Shown: positions 22,907 to 31,460 of the stretch, piece by piece
How positions within the stretch are numbered: the stretch's first letter is position 1
How the letters are laid out: the number at the start of each line of letters is the position of its first letter
Source of the DNA: a virus
DNA length: 61,194 bases
IMG/VR virus record: IMGVR_UViG_3300034272_001431
Span: 1-61,194 of that record
Strand: one strand, 5' to 3'
Notes under the pieces: generated by a model
What the model saw: only the letters and a program-made list of their open reading frames with translations
Told to the model about the DNA's origin: nothing
The model's database searches: none
Made by a program: the position numbers and the translations under genes

Positions 22907-23626
22907 ATGACAAATTTTGGAATAATTAAATCAAAGATTGAAGATGTGTTATTAGAGTCATATAAAAATGACACATTTAAAGAAGAATTCAAAAAATTTA
23001 AAAAGTTAGTTTTAGAAAATAAAAAGATACGCAAACTTTTTTATTTGTATGATGATTTATCTTCTAATAAAGGATTGGCAGAATCTATTGTTGACGATTA
23101 TGTGAATGAATGTATTACCATTTATGAAAATACCGTTAATAAAATACAAGAGTCGGATATTACCCCACTAAAGTTATGGGTTAAAAATTCTAAAGTTGTT
23201 AATCAGTATAATAATATTGATAATTTATTCTCAAGAGATATTTTAACAATTGAATCAAGAATAACAAGTAAAAAACTTATTTCTGAAACTATTAAGAAAT
23301 TACCTATCAAGAAAACAGACACCGTTCAAATTCCGTTAACCTCTATGGTAAACATTGCAAATAAAACAATCTCAAATTTTATTGAGTCATTAAGTGAGTC
23401 AGATAAAAAAGAATTAACAAAATTTTTATCTGAAGATGATGTTACTTTAAATCAAAAATTTGATAATGTTAAAGAAAGTGTTGTGAATAAATTAACTGAA
23501 ATGAAAAATAATAATAAGGACAAGTCAACTCAAATAAGAATTGATGAAACTCTTGATAAAGTAATATCAGAAAAATACGACAAGTTAACTTATTTCAAAC
23601 TTAAAAGTTTGAATGAGAATCTTTAA
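22907..23626 (+). CDS. hypothetical helical protein in the prohead module (239 aa)
   Basis: Lys/Glu/Asn-rich and almost entirely helical. The N-terminus reads IIKSKIEDVLLESYKND, with LLE at 17-19 as a possible prohead-protease site. Its position between portal and protease corresponds to the T4 gp67/gp68 prohead-core region, but I see no sequence proof. A core or scaffold accessory role is inferred. Confidence 0.65.
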   Translation: MTNFGIIKSKIEDVLLESYKNDTFKEEFKKFKKLVLENKKIRKLFYLYDDLSSNKGLAESIVDDYVNECITIYENTVNKIQESDITPLKLWVKNSKVVNQYNNIDNLFSRDILTIESRITSKKLISETIKKLPIKKTDTVQIPLTSMVNIANKTISNFIESLSESDKKELTKFLSEDDVTLNQKFDNVKESVVNKLTEMKNNNKDKSTQIRIDETLDKVISEKYDKLTYFKLKSLNENL

Positions 23627-23817
23627 TCATTGTTTGATTTATATTTTTTTTGTACGTATTTTGCTTTTGAAATTTCATTTCTCCTTTTAACGGATTTTTT
23701 TTGGAATTCTTTTCTCTCGTTTAATTCTCTACTTTGTCTTGTCTTTATAACTTTACTTTTGTAAATTTTTAACGCTTTTTCAAGAGTTACATTCTTTCCT
23801 ACTTTTACTATTAACAT
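23623..23817 (-). CDS. rpsU: ribosomal protein bS21 homologue
   Basis: 64 aa on the strand opposite to the head genes. MLIVKVGKNVTLEKALKIYK, a basic middle and SVKRRNEISKAKYVQ match the bS21 layout, and the KAxYVQ end is like that of Bacteroidota. bS21 sits on the small subunit next to the 16S 3' end and in Flavobacterium helps hide the anti-Shine-Dalgarno sequence. No Shine-Dalgarno sequence precedes this gene, whereas host rpsU in Flavobacterium carries one for feedback control. It probably joins host ribosomes and shifts their mRNA preference. Confidence 0.85.
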   Translation of the reverse strand: MLIVKVGKNVTLEKALKIYKSKVIKTRQSRELNERKEFQKKSVKRRNEISKAKYVQKKYKSNND

Positions 23818-23904
23818 ATTTTTTTGAGTTTATATTTATTTTGACTATTGCTGTAAATATACCTATTTTTCTAAAAACAATAAACTTAAAAATTATGAAA
23901 TTTA

Positions 23905-24375
23905 ATGAAAAAGGGGAAAACCTCACATATTCACGGATTCAACACCGCCAAAATAATATATGGAACAGTTGATTCGATGAATTTTAAGTCACTCTATCTT
24001 AACATCCAAACATGGGTGGAACCGACCACAGAGTGTCAAAATTGGTCACGGACAGTTCTTAATATGAACAGAGCCATAAAACATTCAATCTACGAATCCT
24101 TAGATAAAGAGTTATTTGATGATAAATTTATAGTGGATTTAGATTTAAGGTCCAGCGGACTAAATCAAGGTAAAAAATCTTTTATGAATTTAGAAATTAA
24201 TTTCTTTTTGAATCATGAAGGACATGACTTTAAATCAAAAGAAATTAAAGAGTCTCTTAAAGATATTACTACTAGAATTTTTTACGAAAACTTTATAGGT
24301 AACAATTACTTTAACTTTTATCTAACTAAAAAAATCAAAACAAACGATGAGATGCTACAATTAGAGAATGTTTAA
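23905..24375 (+). CDS. hypothetical protein (156 aa) in the head module
   Basis: Mixed alpha/beta protein containing MNFKSLYLNIQTWVEPTTE, LDLRSSGLNQGKKSFMNLEI and a C-terminal FYENFIGNNYFNFYL. No recognised family. It lies just upstream of the prohead protease and ends at the TATTTATATAA element that precedes it. The ATG at 23905 is in the frame that remains open. A nearby ATG at 23895 belongs to another frame. Confidence 0.68.
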   Translation: MKKGKTSHIHGFNTAKIIYGTVDSMNFKSLYLNIQTWVEPTTECQNWSRTVLNMNRAIKHSIYESLDKELFDDKFIVDLDLRSSGLNQGKKSFMNLEINFFLNHEGHDFKSKEIKESLKDITTRIFYENFIGNNYFNFYLTKKIKTNDEMLQLENV

Positions 24376-24386
24376 TATTTATATAA
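24376..24386 (+). promoter_or_regulatory. late-type element TATTTATATAA
   Basis: Begins directly after the stop codon at 24375, upstream of the prohead protease gene. Confidence 0.5.
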
Positions 24387-24404
24387 AACCTTTGGTGGTT
24401 ATAA

Positions 24405-25160
24405 ATGAAAATTTGTGGTAAAAAAATGGATAATTTAAAAATTAATATTAATAACGAGTTGAATAAAAAATCAATTCTTGTTGAATACGATGCGGGATAT
24501 ATTAATCCAAATGACAATCGTAACGAAAAGTTAATTAGAGAATCTAAAGGTAATATGTTAGACCATTCTAAACCATTTGAATTTTATGCGGTATTACAAA
24601 AATATAACACCCCAAATAGAAATGGTAGAATATATCCTGAACGTATTTTAAAAAGAGAAGCGGAAAACTATAAAAAAATGATAGAAAAAGGTACAGCTCT
24701 TTCAGAGTTAAATCATCCTGAATCATCATTAATTGACTTAGATAGAGTATCTCACGCAATAAATGAAATATGGTGGGAAGGACCTATATTAATGGGTAAG
24801 ATACAATTACTCACTTCACCAGGATTCCACGAAAGAGGTATTGTATCAACTAAAGGAGATTTGGCGGCTAACTACCTAAGACAAGGTGTTACCTTAGGGA
24901 TTTCTTCAAGAGGGGTGGGTTCCCTTAAAAAAGTTGGTGAACAGAATGAAGTACAAGAAGATTTTGAATTAATCTGTTTTGACTTAGTATCATCACCATC
25001 AACACCTGGAGCATACTTATTCCAAAATCCTGAAGATAGATTTAACTTTGACGAGAACTTGGAAGAAGAGAAAAAAATGTCGGTAGAAAGAAATGTTGGT
25101 GAAAATGGTAACAAATCACTTGACTTAATGAGAAAATTAACCGATTATTTAGGAAATTAA
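24405..25160 (+). CDS. prohead maturation protease (T4 gp21-like, family S80)
   Basis: 251 aa, or 244 aa if the ATG at 24426 is used. The core has NGRIYPERIL, then SELNHP (H104) and GISSRG (S167/S168), which carry the His and Ser of the S80 triad, and IWWEGP between them. T4 gp21 cuts after Glu in [I/L]-x-E sites in capsid, core and internal proteins. Such sites occur in this protein (SILVE), in the scaffold and in the capsid protein (E60), and at the N-terminus of several small proteins elsewhere in the window. Confidence 0.92.
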   Translation: MKICGKKMDNLKININNELNKKSILVEYDAGYINPNDNRNEKLIRESKGNMLDHSKPFEFYAVLQKYNTPNRNGRIYPERILKREAENYKKMIEKGTALSELNHPESSLIDLDRVSHAINEIWWEGPILMGKIQLLTSPGFHERGIVSTKGDLAANYLRQGVTLGISSRGVGSLKKVGEQNEVQEDFELICFDLVSSPSTPGAYLFQNPEDRFNFDENLEEEKKMSVERNVGENGNKSLDLMRKLTDYLGN

Positions 25161-25173
25161 AAAAATTTATAAC

Positions 25174-25383
25174 ATGGACGAAAAGTATTTTATTGCAAAA
25201 ATCACAACCGATATGATTGATGAAAAATCGGGAAAACTTAAAAAATTAAGAGAAGAAAAATTAGTAAAAGGTTATAACCCTACTGATGTTGAGGCCAAAG
25301 TAACTAAAGTTTACGAAAACTACACACAGGATTGGAGATTAACCGCAATTGTTGAAAGTAAAATTGATGAGGTGATAGAATAA
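25174..25383 (+). CDS. small protein resembling half a DUF4494 domain
   Basis: 69 aa. YFIAKITTDMIDEKSGKLKK, then EEKLVKGYNPTDVEAKVTKVY and a final IVESKIDEVIE follow the pattern of DUF4494, a small Bacteroidota domain with no known function. The resemblance is by eye only. It sits between the protease and the scaffold and is followed by a strong terminator. Confidence 0.6.
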   Translation: MDEKYFIAKITTDMIDEKSGKLKKLREEKLVKGYNPTDVEAKVTKVYENYTQDWRLTAIVESKIDEVIE

Positions 25384-25406
25384 AATTTTCACATTTCGAT
25401 AATAAT

Positions 25407-25436
25407 AAAAAGGGGGCATTAGTCCCCTTTTTTGTT
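25407..25436 (+). terminator. rho-independent terminator
   Basis: AAAAGGGG/CCCCTTTT with a GCATTAGT loop and a T-run, separating the protease unit from the scaffold unit. Confidence 0.85.
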
Positions 25437-25519
25437 TTTTTTTAAAAATGGCACTATTTATAATAAATTAAAAACCAATTATTAAATTAGTTTAATTAAA
25501 ACTTTTTTAACATTGGGGA

Positions 25520-25529
25520 TATTTATATA
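25520..25529 (+). promoter_or_regulatory. late-type element TATTTATATA
   Basis: About 20 nt before the scaffold ATG at 25549 and after a terminator, so this should drive scaffold and capsid expression. Confidence 0.6.
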
Positions 25530-25548
25530 GTAAATTAAAAACATACAA

Positions 25549-27021
25549 ATGGCAAAAGAAAAATCTTTAGTTGAAGAAGCAATCATCCAAATGAAAAATT
25601 TAGAGGATGCAGTTGCTGAAAATGCAAAAGGAATACTTGCTTCAACTATGAAGCAAGAAATCAAAGAACTAGTAAAAGAGTCTCTGACTGAACAAGAAGA
25701 TGAGATTGAAACAGACATTGAAATGGACGAACCTGAAATGGAAGACGATATGTCTGACGAAGAAGGGTTGGACTTGGATATGGATAATTTAGATATGGAT
25801 GATGAAGATTCTATGGATGATGAAGATTCTATGGATGACGACGAAACTATTGACCTTACTGACGTTGATGACGAGGATGAAATCTTACGTGTATTCAGCT
25901 TAATGGGTCCTGAAGATAATATCGTGGTTACCAAAGATAATTCAGGTAATATCAATCTTAAAGATTCTGAAAAAGAGTATATGATTGTCGGAGAAGGTGA
26001 CGAATACGTTGATGAAACAGAAATGTTCGAAATGGATGATATGTCAGATTTTGGCATGGAAGACGAAGACGAAGACGAAGACGACATTAATAGCATCATC
26101 GATAAAGTATTTAACACTAACGAAGAAGAAGAAATGGATTTTGGAATGGACGAACCTAAAATGGACAGTGAAGAAATTGTTTATGAAATAGAATTTGACG
26201 AAGAAGAAGAAGAAATGGACAGTGAAGAAATTGTTTATGAAATTGAATTTGACGAACAAGAAGGCGAAGAAGACATGGGTCTATACGACGATGATGAACC
26301 TGTAATGGAATCTAAGAAAATGTCAATCAAACCTAAAGGTGTCGGAATTGGAAATCCAAATAAGAAAAAAATATATTCAAACAAACCTAACCAAGAAGGT
26401 GGTTTTAAAACTGTAAAAAGAACAGTTAATAAAACCATGGGTACTGGTAAAGCAAAATTTGAATATAAAGAGGGTGAAAATCTTGACGGTGATATGAAAA
26501 CTGTTAAAAAGGTTGAAACCAAAGAAGCATCAAGAACTTTAGGAAGTGGTTCTAATTTTAGAACTGGCGGTTTACCAAAACCAAGAGCTCATTCAAAATT
26601 TAACACGGCAATCCAAAAAGAAAGTATTGATAACAGAGAATTACAAGTTCTTAGAGAAAAAAATGAAGAGTACAGAAAAGCACTTAACATTTTTAGAAAT
26701 AAATTAAACGAAGTTGCAGTGTTCAACTCAAACTTAGCATACGCTACACGTTTGTTCACAGAACATTCAACATCAAAACAAGAAAAGATTAATATCTTAA
26801 GACGTTTTGATAGTGTTGAAACTATTAAAGAATCTAAAAACTTGTATAAGACATTAAAAGATAACCTTTCGTCTAAGACAAATCAACCAATGAATGAGTC
26901 AATTGAAAGAACTATTCAAAGTTCTCCATCGACAGGGTCATCGGCTAATTTGATTGAGTCTAAAACATATGAAAATCCTCAGTTCTTAAGAATGAAAGAT
27001 TTAATGTCAAAATTAAAATAA
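25549..27021 (+). CDS. prohead core/scaffold protein (T4 gp22-like role)
   Basis: 490 aa, very acidic in residues of about 48-250 with Asp/Glu/Met-rich repeats. A basic middle follows, then a helical C-terminus (LREKNEEYRKALNIFRNKLN, FNSNLAYATRLFTEH). The site ESLTE near residue 48 fits prohead-protease cleavage. The gene directly precedes the major capsid gene, as gp22 precedes gp23 in T4. It is expected to form the inner core and to be degraded on maturation. Assignment is by context and composition. Confidence 0.8.
   Translation: MAKEKSLVEEAIIQMKNLEDAVAENAKGILASTMKQEIKELVKESLTEQEDEIETDIEMDEPEMEDDMSDEEGLDLDMDNLDMDDEDSMDDEDSMDDDETIDLTDVDDEDEILRVFSLMGPEDNIVVTKDNSGNINLKDSEKEYMIVGEGDEYVDETEMFEMDDMSDFGMEDEDEDEDDINSIIDKVFNTNEEEEMDFGMDEPKMDSEEIVYEIEFDEEEEEMDSEEIVYEIEFDEQEGEEDMGLYDDDEPVMESKKMSIKPKGVGIGNPNKKKIYSNKPNQEGGFKTVKRTVNKTMGTGKAKFEYKEGENLDGDMKTVKKVETKEASRTLGSGSNFRTGGLPKPRAHSKFNTAIQKESIDNRELQVLREKNEEYRKALNIFRNKLNEVAVFNSNLAYATRLFTEHSTSKQEKINILRRFDSVETIKESKNLYKTLKDNLSSKTNQPMNESIERTIQSSPSTGSSANLIESKTYENPQFLRMKDLMSKLK
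26162..26259 (+). repeat. 55 nt duplication inside the scaffold gene
   Basis: The segment coding for MDSEEIVYEIEFDE occurs twice in tandem, nearly identical at DNA level. Confidence 0.85.
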
Positions 27022-27059
27022 AATAAAATAAACTAAAAAAAAAATAAAAAACCAAAAAA

Positions 27060-28910
27060 ATGGGAGCATTATTAGAATCAGGTCTTGTTGGTAACATCGG
27101 GTTAAAACACCTTAAAGTTATCAAAGAAGATACAATTAACAAATGGGATAAATTAGGATTCCTAGAAGGCCTTAAAGGTCACCTAAAAGAAAACGTAGCT
27201 CAATTATATGAGAACCAAGCGTCTTTCTTAATTAACGAAGCAACGTCTGACGGGTCTTCAGGTTCATTTGAAACTGTTGTATTCCCTATCGTAAGACGTG
27301 TATTTTCTAAATTATTAGCGAATGACATCGTATCAGTACAAGCTATGAACTTACCAATCGGTAAATTATTCTACTTTGTACCTAAAATTCAAGGTTATTC
27401 AGGTGGTACTAACACTCAATGGAGTGATGTATCTTCAGGAGACCACTACGCACCACTAGGAGCACCAAACGGACCAACATCTCAAAATGCAGGTTACACA
27501 GGAGCTGGAGCGGTAAGTAAAAACCTTTATGACTTATTCTACGAAGGAACTGAACCAGGTTTAGACCCAGCAGGTTTATTCGATTATTCAAAAGGTCGTT
27601 GGTCAGCAATCACTGCTACAACCTCAATCCAAAAATGGACTAACGGTTTATTAGTTGATGCTAATATTTCAGGTGATACTGCAGGTGCTGCAACTATCCC
27701 TTCAGGTAACACAAGAAAAGTTATCGTTAAAATGTGTGGTTTTGCTGACACAGGAGCAGGTAAATTAATCGGACCTGATGGTAATGAAATGGATACAGAA
27801 TCTTTCTTATCTGATTTAATTATCTTCACAGGTGCAGGTTTAGATGTTTCTGCAACAACACCATGTCCAGTATCAACAGGAGCTTTATTGTTCAGAGTTG
27901 TTACTCAACAATATGGTAAAGGTATCGTTTCTTACGGTAGCACTACTCAAACTACTTGGGCATCAACTGGTAACGGTGGTTCGTTTAAAAACGTATGTGA
28001 TGCTAACGGATGTATCTACTTAGAAGTTGATTTATCTTGTCCAGTATGTGCTGATTGTGATTCAACATCTTTAGATGGTTACACAGGTACTACTATTACT
28101 GAAGCGGCTTCAGGAACATCATTCTACGCAGCGTTCAGACGTTACGAAGAATTAGAATTTGAAGACAAAATAGGTGAGGTTTCTTTCGACTTAGATTCAG
28201 TTACTGTATCTGTTACAGAAAGAAAATTAAGAGCACAATGGTCTCCTGAGTTAGCTCAAGACGTTGCTGCATTCCACAACATCGATGCTGAAGCTGAATT
28301 AACAGCTTTATTGTCTGAACAAGTTGCGGCTGAAATTGACCGTGAAATCTTAAGAGATTTACGTAAAGGAGCAGCATGGAACTTACGTTGGGATTACAAC
28401 GGATGGAGAAGAATTTCTCAAACTACATCTTATACTCAAAAAGATTGGAATCAAACATTAATTACTGCAATTAACCAATTGTCAGCACAAATCCACAAAT
28501 CTACATTAAGAGGTGGAGCTAACTGGATTGTAGTTTCTTCTGAGATTTCAGCTATTTTTGATGATTTAGAGTACTTCCACGTATCTAACGCATCTCCTGA
28601 GCAAGACCAGTATAACATGGGTATTGAAAGAGTTGGTACTCTTGCAGGACGTTACCAAGTTTACCGTGACCCTTACTTCCCAGCTAACACAGTGTTAGTA
28701 GGACACAAAGGAACATCATTGTTAGACACAGGTTACATCTACGCACCGTATGTACCTCTACAATTAACACCTACAATGTACAATCCGTTCAACTTTACTC
28801 CGATAAAAGGAATAATGACGAGATACGCAAAAAAGATGGTCAACAACCGTTTTTATGGACGTATTACTGTTGATGGTGTTCGTACATTCGATTTAAGAGA
28901 ATTGAGATAA
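27060..28910 (+). CDS. major capsid protein (T4 gp23-like)
   Basis: 616 aa HK97-fold capsid protein. The N-terminus contains the propeptide with YENQASFLINEATSD; cleavage after E60 is expected, as after E65 in T4 gp23. The region FETVVFPIVRRVFSKLLAND and the C-terminal RYAKKMVNNRFYGRITVDG are typical of the family. An internal Cys- and Gly-rich stretch (about 290-350) may be an insertion domain. Codon choice is enriched in C-ending codons compared with neighbours, as expected for a very highly expressed gene. Confidence 0.95.
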   Translation: MGALLESGLVGNIGLKHLKVIKEDTINKWDKLGFLEGLKGHLKENVAQLYENQASFLINEATSDGSSGSFETVVFPIVRRVFSKLLANDIVSVQAMNLPIGKLFYFVPKIQGYSGGTNTQWSDVSSGDHYAPLGAPNGPTSQNAGYTGAGAVSKNLYDLFYEGTEPGLDPAGLFDYSKGRWSAITATTSIQKWTNGLLVDANISGDTAGAATIPSGNTRKVIVKMCGFADTGAGKLIGPDGNEMDTESFLSDLIIFTGAGLDVSATTPCPVSTGALLFRVVTQQYGKGIVSYGSTTQTTWASTGNGGSFKNVCDANGCIYLEVDLSCPVCADCDSTSLDGYTGTTITEAASGTSFYAAFRRYEELEFEDKIGEVSFDLDSVTVSVTERKLRAQWSPELAQDVAAFHNIDAEAELTALLSEQVAAEIDREILRDLRKGAAWNLRWDYNGWRRISQTTSYTQKDWNQTLITAINQLSAQIHKSTLRGGANWIVVSSEISAIFDDLEYFHVSNASPEQDQYNMGIERVGTLAGRYQVYRDPYFPANTVLVGHKGTSLLDTGYIYAPYVPLQLTPTMYNPFNFTPIKGIMTRYAKKMVNNRFYGRITVDGVRTFDLRELR

Positions 28911-28933
28911 TCAAAATCTTAAAGAATAAGACT

Positions 28934-28961
28934 AAAGGGACAATTTATTGTCCCTTTTTTT
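28934..28961 (+). terminator. rho-independent terminator after the capsid gene
   Basis: Perfect 10 bp stem AAAGGGACAA/TTGTCCCTTT, TTTA loop, T-run. Confidence 0.92.
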
Positions 28962-29004
28962 ATGTTTAATATATAACACTTGATTTTTTGGTATAATAAT
29001 TATA

Positions 29005-29012
29005 TATTTATA
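29005..29012 (+). promoter_or_regulatory. late-type element TATTTATA
   Basis: 4-5 nt upstream of the ATG at 29017. Confidence 0.4.
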
Positions 29013-29016
29013 TTAT

Positions 29017-29703
29017 ATGAAAAAATTTATACCTACAGAAGAAGAATTAAATAGAATACTTAAAATGTATAATGAAGAACTTTTAGGTTCTCAAACAATT
29101 TCAGAAAAAATAGGCATAAGTAAACCAACAATTTTAAGAATATTAAAAGAAAATGGTATTATTATGGGACCGTCAGGAAGACGATTTATTGGCGGTAGAG
29201 AAGTTGCAACAAAGAAATATTTTTCTAAACCTGAAACAAAAGAACGTCTAAAGAAAAATCACAAAAAATGGGCAGAACAAAATAAAGAACATTTAACTAA
29301 ATATCTTAAAGAATACCGAGAAAATAATGTTGATAAAATTCGTCAAATAAAACGTGATTACGAAAGAAATCGTAAAGCGAGAGACCCCCTCTATAAACTA
29401 ATCAGTAATTTCAGAACTGCTATCTACACCGTATTAAAAGAAAGTAATGTGGATAAATACGGACATTACTTTGACATATTACAATACACTCCTGAACAAT
29501 TAATATCACATTTAGAATTACAATTCAAGGAGACAATGACGTGGGACAATTATGGTGAATGGCATGTTGACCATAAATTACCTATAACTTATTTTAATAT
29601 CTCTGAAATGGGTGATGAAGAGTTTATGAGATGTTGGTCCTTAGATAACCTACAACCAATGTGGGGTATTGAGAATATTCGTAAATCAAATAAAACGGAA
29701 TAG
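29017..29703 (+). CDS. HNH homing endonuclease, free-standing
   Basis: 228 aa. The N-terminus (about 1-50) is a helix-turn-helix with TISEKIGISKPTILRILKEN. A basic linker rich in Lys, Arg and Asn follows. The C-terminal HNH nuclease has WHVDHKLPI, a CWSLDNLQPMWG segment and a final N..KSNK, the full His-Asn-His layout. It sits between the capsid gene and small virion-type genes, a usual place for mobile intergenic homing genes. It probably promotes its own spread among related phages. Confidence 0.88.
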   Translation: MKKFIPTEEELNRILKMYNEELLGSQTISEKIGISKPTILRILKENGIIMGPSGRRFIGGREVATKKYFSKPETKERLKKNHKKWAEQNKEHLTKYLKEYRENNVDKIRQIKRDYERNRKARDPLYKLISNFRTAIYTVLKESNVDKYGHYFDILQYTPEQLISHLELQFKETMTWDNYGEWHVDHKLPITYFNISEMGDEEFMRCWSLDNLQPMWGIENIRKSNKTE

Positions 29704-29715
29704 GATAAAGGATAC

Positions 29716-29737
29716 AAGAAATTGTTTCTTTTTTTTA
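29716..29737 (+). terminator. weak terminator-like hairpin
   Basis: AAGAAA-TTG-TTTCTT followed by a T-run. It is AT-only apart from one G-C pair, so doubtful. Confidence 0.35.
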
Positions 29738-29801
29738 TGTTATAAAAAAATATTAATAAGTTATTTAAACACCAATTACTGTATAATTAAAAATTTTGAG
29801 A

Positions 29802-29811
29802 TATTTATTAA
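29802..29811 (+). promoter_or_regulatory. late-type element TATTTATTAA
   Basis: 15 nt upstream of the ATG at 29824. Confidence 0.5.
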
Positions 29812-29823
29812 TAAAGAAATATT

Positions 29824-30360
29824 ATGAATAGATTTAATTTAAATACTGAAGAAAGAAATAGGATTTTAAATTTACATGAAAGTATTAGAGAAAAAACTAT
29901 TAAAAAAATTATTTCAGAGGCGGGTCCATATGAAGATGGGGAAATCCCTGTCCCTACTACGGCAACAACTGCGACTCCTGGTACACCCGCAGGTCCAGGT
30001 CTTTCTGGATTTAATGCTGATTCAGATGGTGATGGTGCTCCTGATTATTTACAAGCGAAAAATCCGCAAGATAAATCTGCATTAACACCTGCGACTCCTG
30101 GTAAAACAAACTACTCGGCTAAAGATATTCAAACTTGGTTAAATACTAATAAACAATCAGGGTTGGTGGTTGATGGTAAAATAGGTCCTAAAACTATTGC
30201 TGCGATAATTGCTGCTTTAGGGGTAACAACAAATGTTGCACCTGTTGGAGCACCTGTTGGAGCACCTGTTGGAGCACCTGTTGGAGCACCTGTTGTGGCA
30301 AAAACAAATAATTCGTCGTCACAGACATCAGGGGGTGGTGACCCATCAACTGATGCTTAA
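29824..30360 (+). CDS. small virion candidate with cleavable N-tag and peptidoglycan-binding-like domain
   Basis: 178 aa. A basic amphipathic N-terminus ends in KTIKKIISE-AG (E32), a predicted prohead-protease site. Next come a Thr/Pro/Gly linker, a Ca-binding-like DSDGDGAPDYLQ, and YSAKDIQTWLN...VDGKIGPKTIAAI, the half-repeat typical of PG_binding_1 domains. The end is a GAPV repeat and a Ser-rich tail. It could be packaged in the head or attached to the virion and bind host wall. The tag reading is an inference. Confidence 0.68.
   Translation: MNRFNLNTEERNRILNLHESIREKTIKKIISEAGPYEDGEIPVPTTATTATPGTPAGPGLSGFNADSDGDGAPDYLQAKNPQDKSALTPATPGKTNYSAKDIQTWLNTNKQSGLVVDGKIGPKTIAAIIAALGVTTNVAPVGAPVGAPVGAPVGAPVVAKTNNSSSQTSGGGDPSTDA
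30238..30295 (+). repeat. 12 nt tandem repeat (GAPV)
   Basis: GCACCTGTTGGA repeated four times with a fifth partial copy. In frame it gives a flexible linker. Confidence 0.9.
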
Positions 30361-30590
30361 TCTTTTGTTTCGTCTTTAATTACTTGTTTTGACATAACTC
30401 TAATTGCCCTTGACACAACTTCAGACTCACCTAAAGAATACACACCATCGTGGTACGCTTTCTTAACTGCCTGTATTAATATGTATGATGCGTTGTCTTT
30501 ATCCATAGACTGTAGTAACACATCTAAATGGTCTTCAGTTAGTAGTGGTATTGTGTCGAATAGTTTTCCAAATAATTGTTGTTCTTCCAT
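30357..30590 (-). CDS. hypothetical protein (77 aa)
   Basis: Helical, acidic protein (LFDTIPLLTEDHLDVLLQSM, YILIQAVKKAYHDGVYSLGE). Its stop overlaps the stop of the gene at 29824-30360 on the other strand by 4 nt. No known family. The reading frame has a good ATG in an A-rich context. Confidence 0.6.
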   Translation of the reverse strand: MEEQQLFGKLFDTIPLLTEDHLDVLLQSMDKDNASYILIQAVKKAYHDGVYSLGESEVVSRAIRVMSKQVIKDETKD

Positions 30591-30613
30591 TGTAATAATA
30601 TCTTTTTTTGATG

Positions 30614-30622
30614 TATTTATAA
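30614..30622 (+). promoter_or_regulatory. late-type element TATTTATAA
   Basis: About 16 nt upstream of the ATG at 30639. Confidence 0.5.
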
Positions 30623-30638
30623 GTATATTAAAAATTCT

Positions 30639-31460
30639 ATGCTAAATCAATTAATAAAGAAAATATTGCTTGAGGCAACTTCTGATAGTAGTGGTGGTAG
30701 AGGGTCCTATGTTTCTCCTTTGCAACCTGGTGTTAGGGAATTTAGTAAAGAGTCATTACAACCATTTACAACACCCGTATCAAAGTATATTGATGCTGAG
30801 TTGGAATACGATAGTTATGGCGGTAAGATGAGTACACCTAAAAAAAAAATTAAAAAGATGGAGAATAAAGTAAAAAAGATTTCTAACTATATTAAAAATA
30901 ACCCTATGTCAACATTTAGTGATGAAGATGGGAATAATATTAATCAAACTCCTGGTGGTAAAAAAAGTATTGTGCCAATCACAACATTAAAAGAATGGAT
31001 TGAAATAAAAAAAGATACTGTGGTTGTTGGTGAAAAAAAAGTAATTAAACTTAACGAAAACGATTTAATAAAAATTGTTAAACGAGTTTTAACAGAACAA
31101 ACCGCACCTAAAGGAAAGGTACTTAATCTTTTTTGTCAAAGTAAAAACAATTCATTTAGAGAAAGTGGGTTAACTTTAGATTCTGAAGAAGATATGTACG
31201 GAGGATTAAATGGTGGTGGACTTAAAAGAATATTTTTAACACCATCCCCAACCATACCAAGAGAATCATATGAACCTTCCACAGTAATCTTAGATGTTGT
31301 TCCTGCGGCTAAGATGAATAAAGATTTCTTAGAAAAAAGTAAAATGGCGAACCCGAATCAAAAAATTTATTTGATTAGTAATAGAATTAGCGTTAATCAT
31401 TTCTGTTCAATTGACGCTGGTACAGAGAAAGAGTGGGCCGATTACCTAAATAAACTTTAA
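30639..31460 (+). CDS. virion candidate with two prohead-protease-type tags (273 aa)
   Basis: The N-terminus MLNQLIKKILLE-ATSDSSGG ends in LLE, followed by ATSD, the same four residues that follow the capsid cleavage site (LINE-ATSD). A second tag-like segment LNENDLIKIVKRVLTE-Q lies at about 138-154 and closely resembles the N-terminus of the protein at 32210-32692. The rest has a Lys-rich part and a compact C-terminal domain (VILDVVPAAKMNKDFLE, IYLISNRISVNHFCS). It may be a fusion of two tagged proteins or a polyprotein. The enzyme or partner is unknown. Confidence 0.68.
   Translation: MLNQLIKKILLEATSDSSGGRGSYVSPLQPGVREFSKESLQPFTTPVSKYIDAELEYDSYGGKMSTPKKKIKKMENKVKKISNYIKNNPMSTFSDEDGNNINQTPGGKKSIVPITTLKEWIEIKKDTVVVGEKKVIKLNENDLIKIVKRVLTEQTAPKGKVLNLFCQSKNNSFRESGLTLDSEEDMYGGLNGGGLKRIFLTPSPTIPRESYEPSTVILDVVPAAKMNKDFLEKSKMANPNQKIYLISNRISVNHFCSIDAGTEKEWADYLNKL

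Noticed and set aside
22242-22913. Minus-strand open frame of 223 codons across the portal 3' end
   Set aside because: The portal frame is strongly supported. The antisense frame is a shadow with no start context or neighbours on that strand.
25482-26117. Minus-strand Ser-rich open frame of 211 codons and related ones to 26522
   Set aside because: Antisense of the Asp/Glu-rich scaffold gene, where GAT/GAA codons read as Ser/Phe on the other strand.
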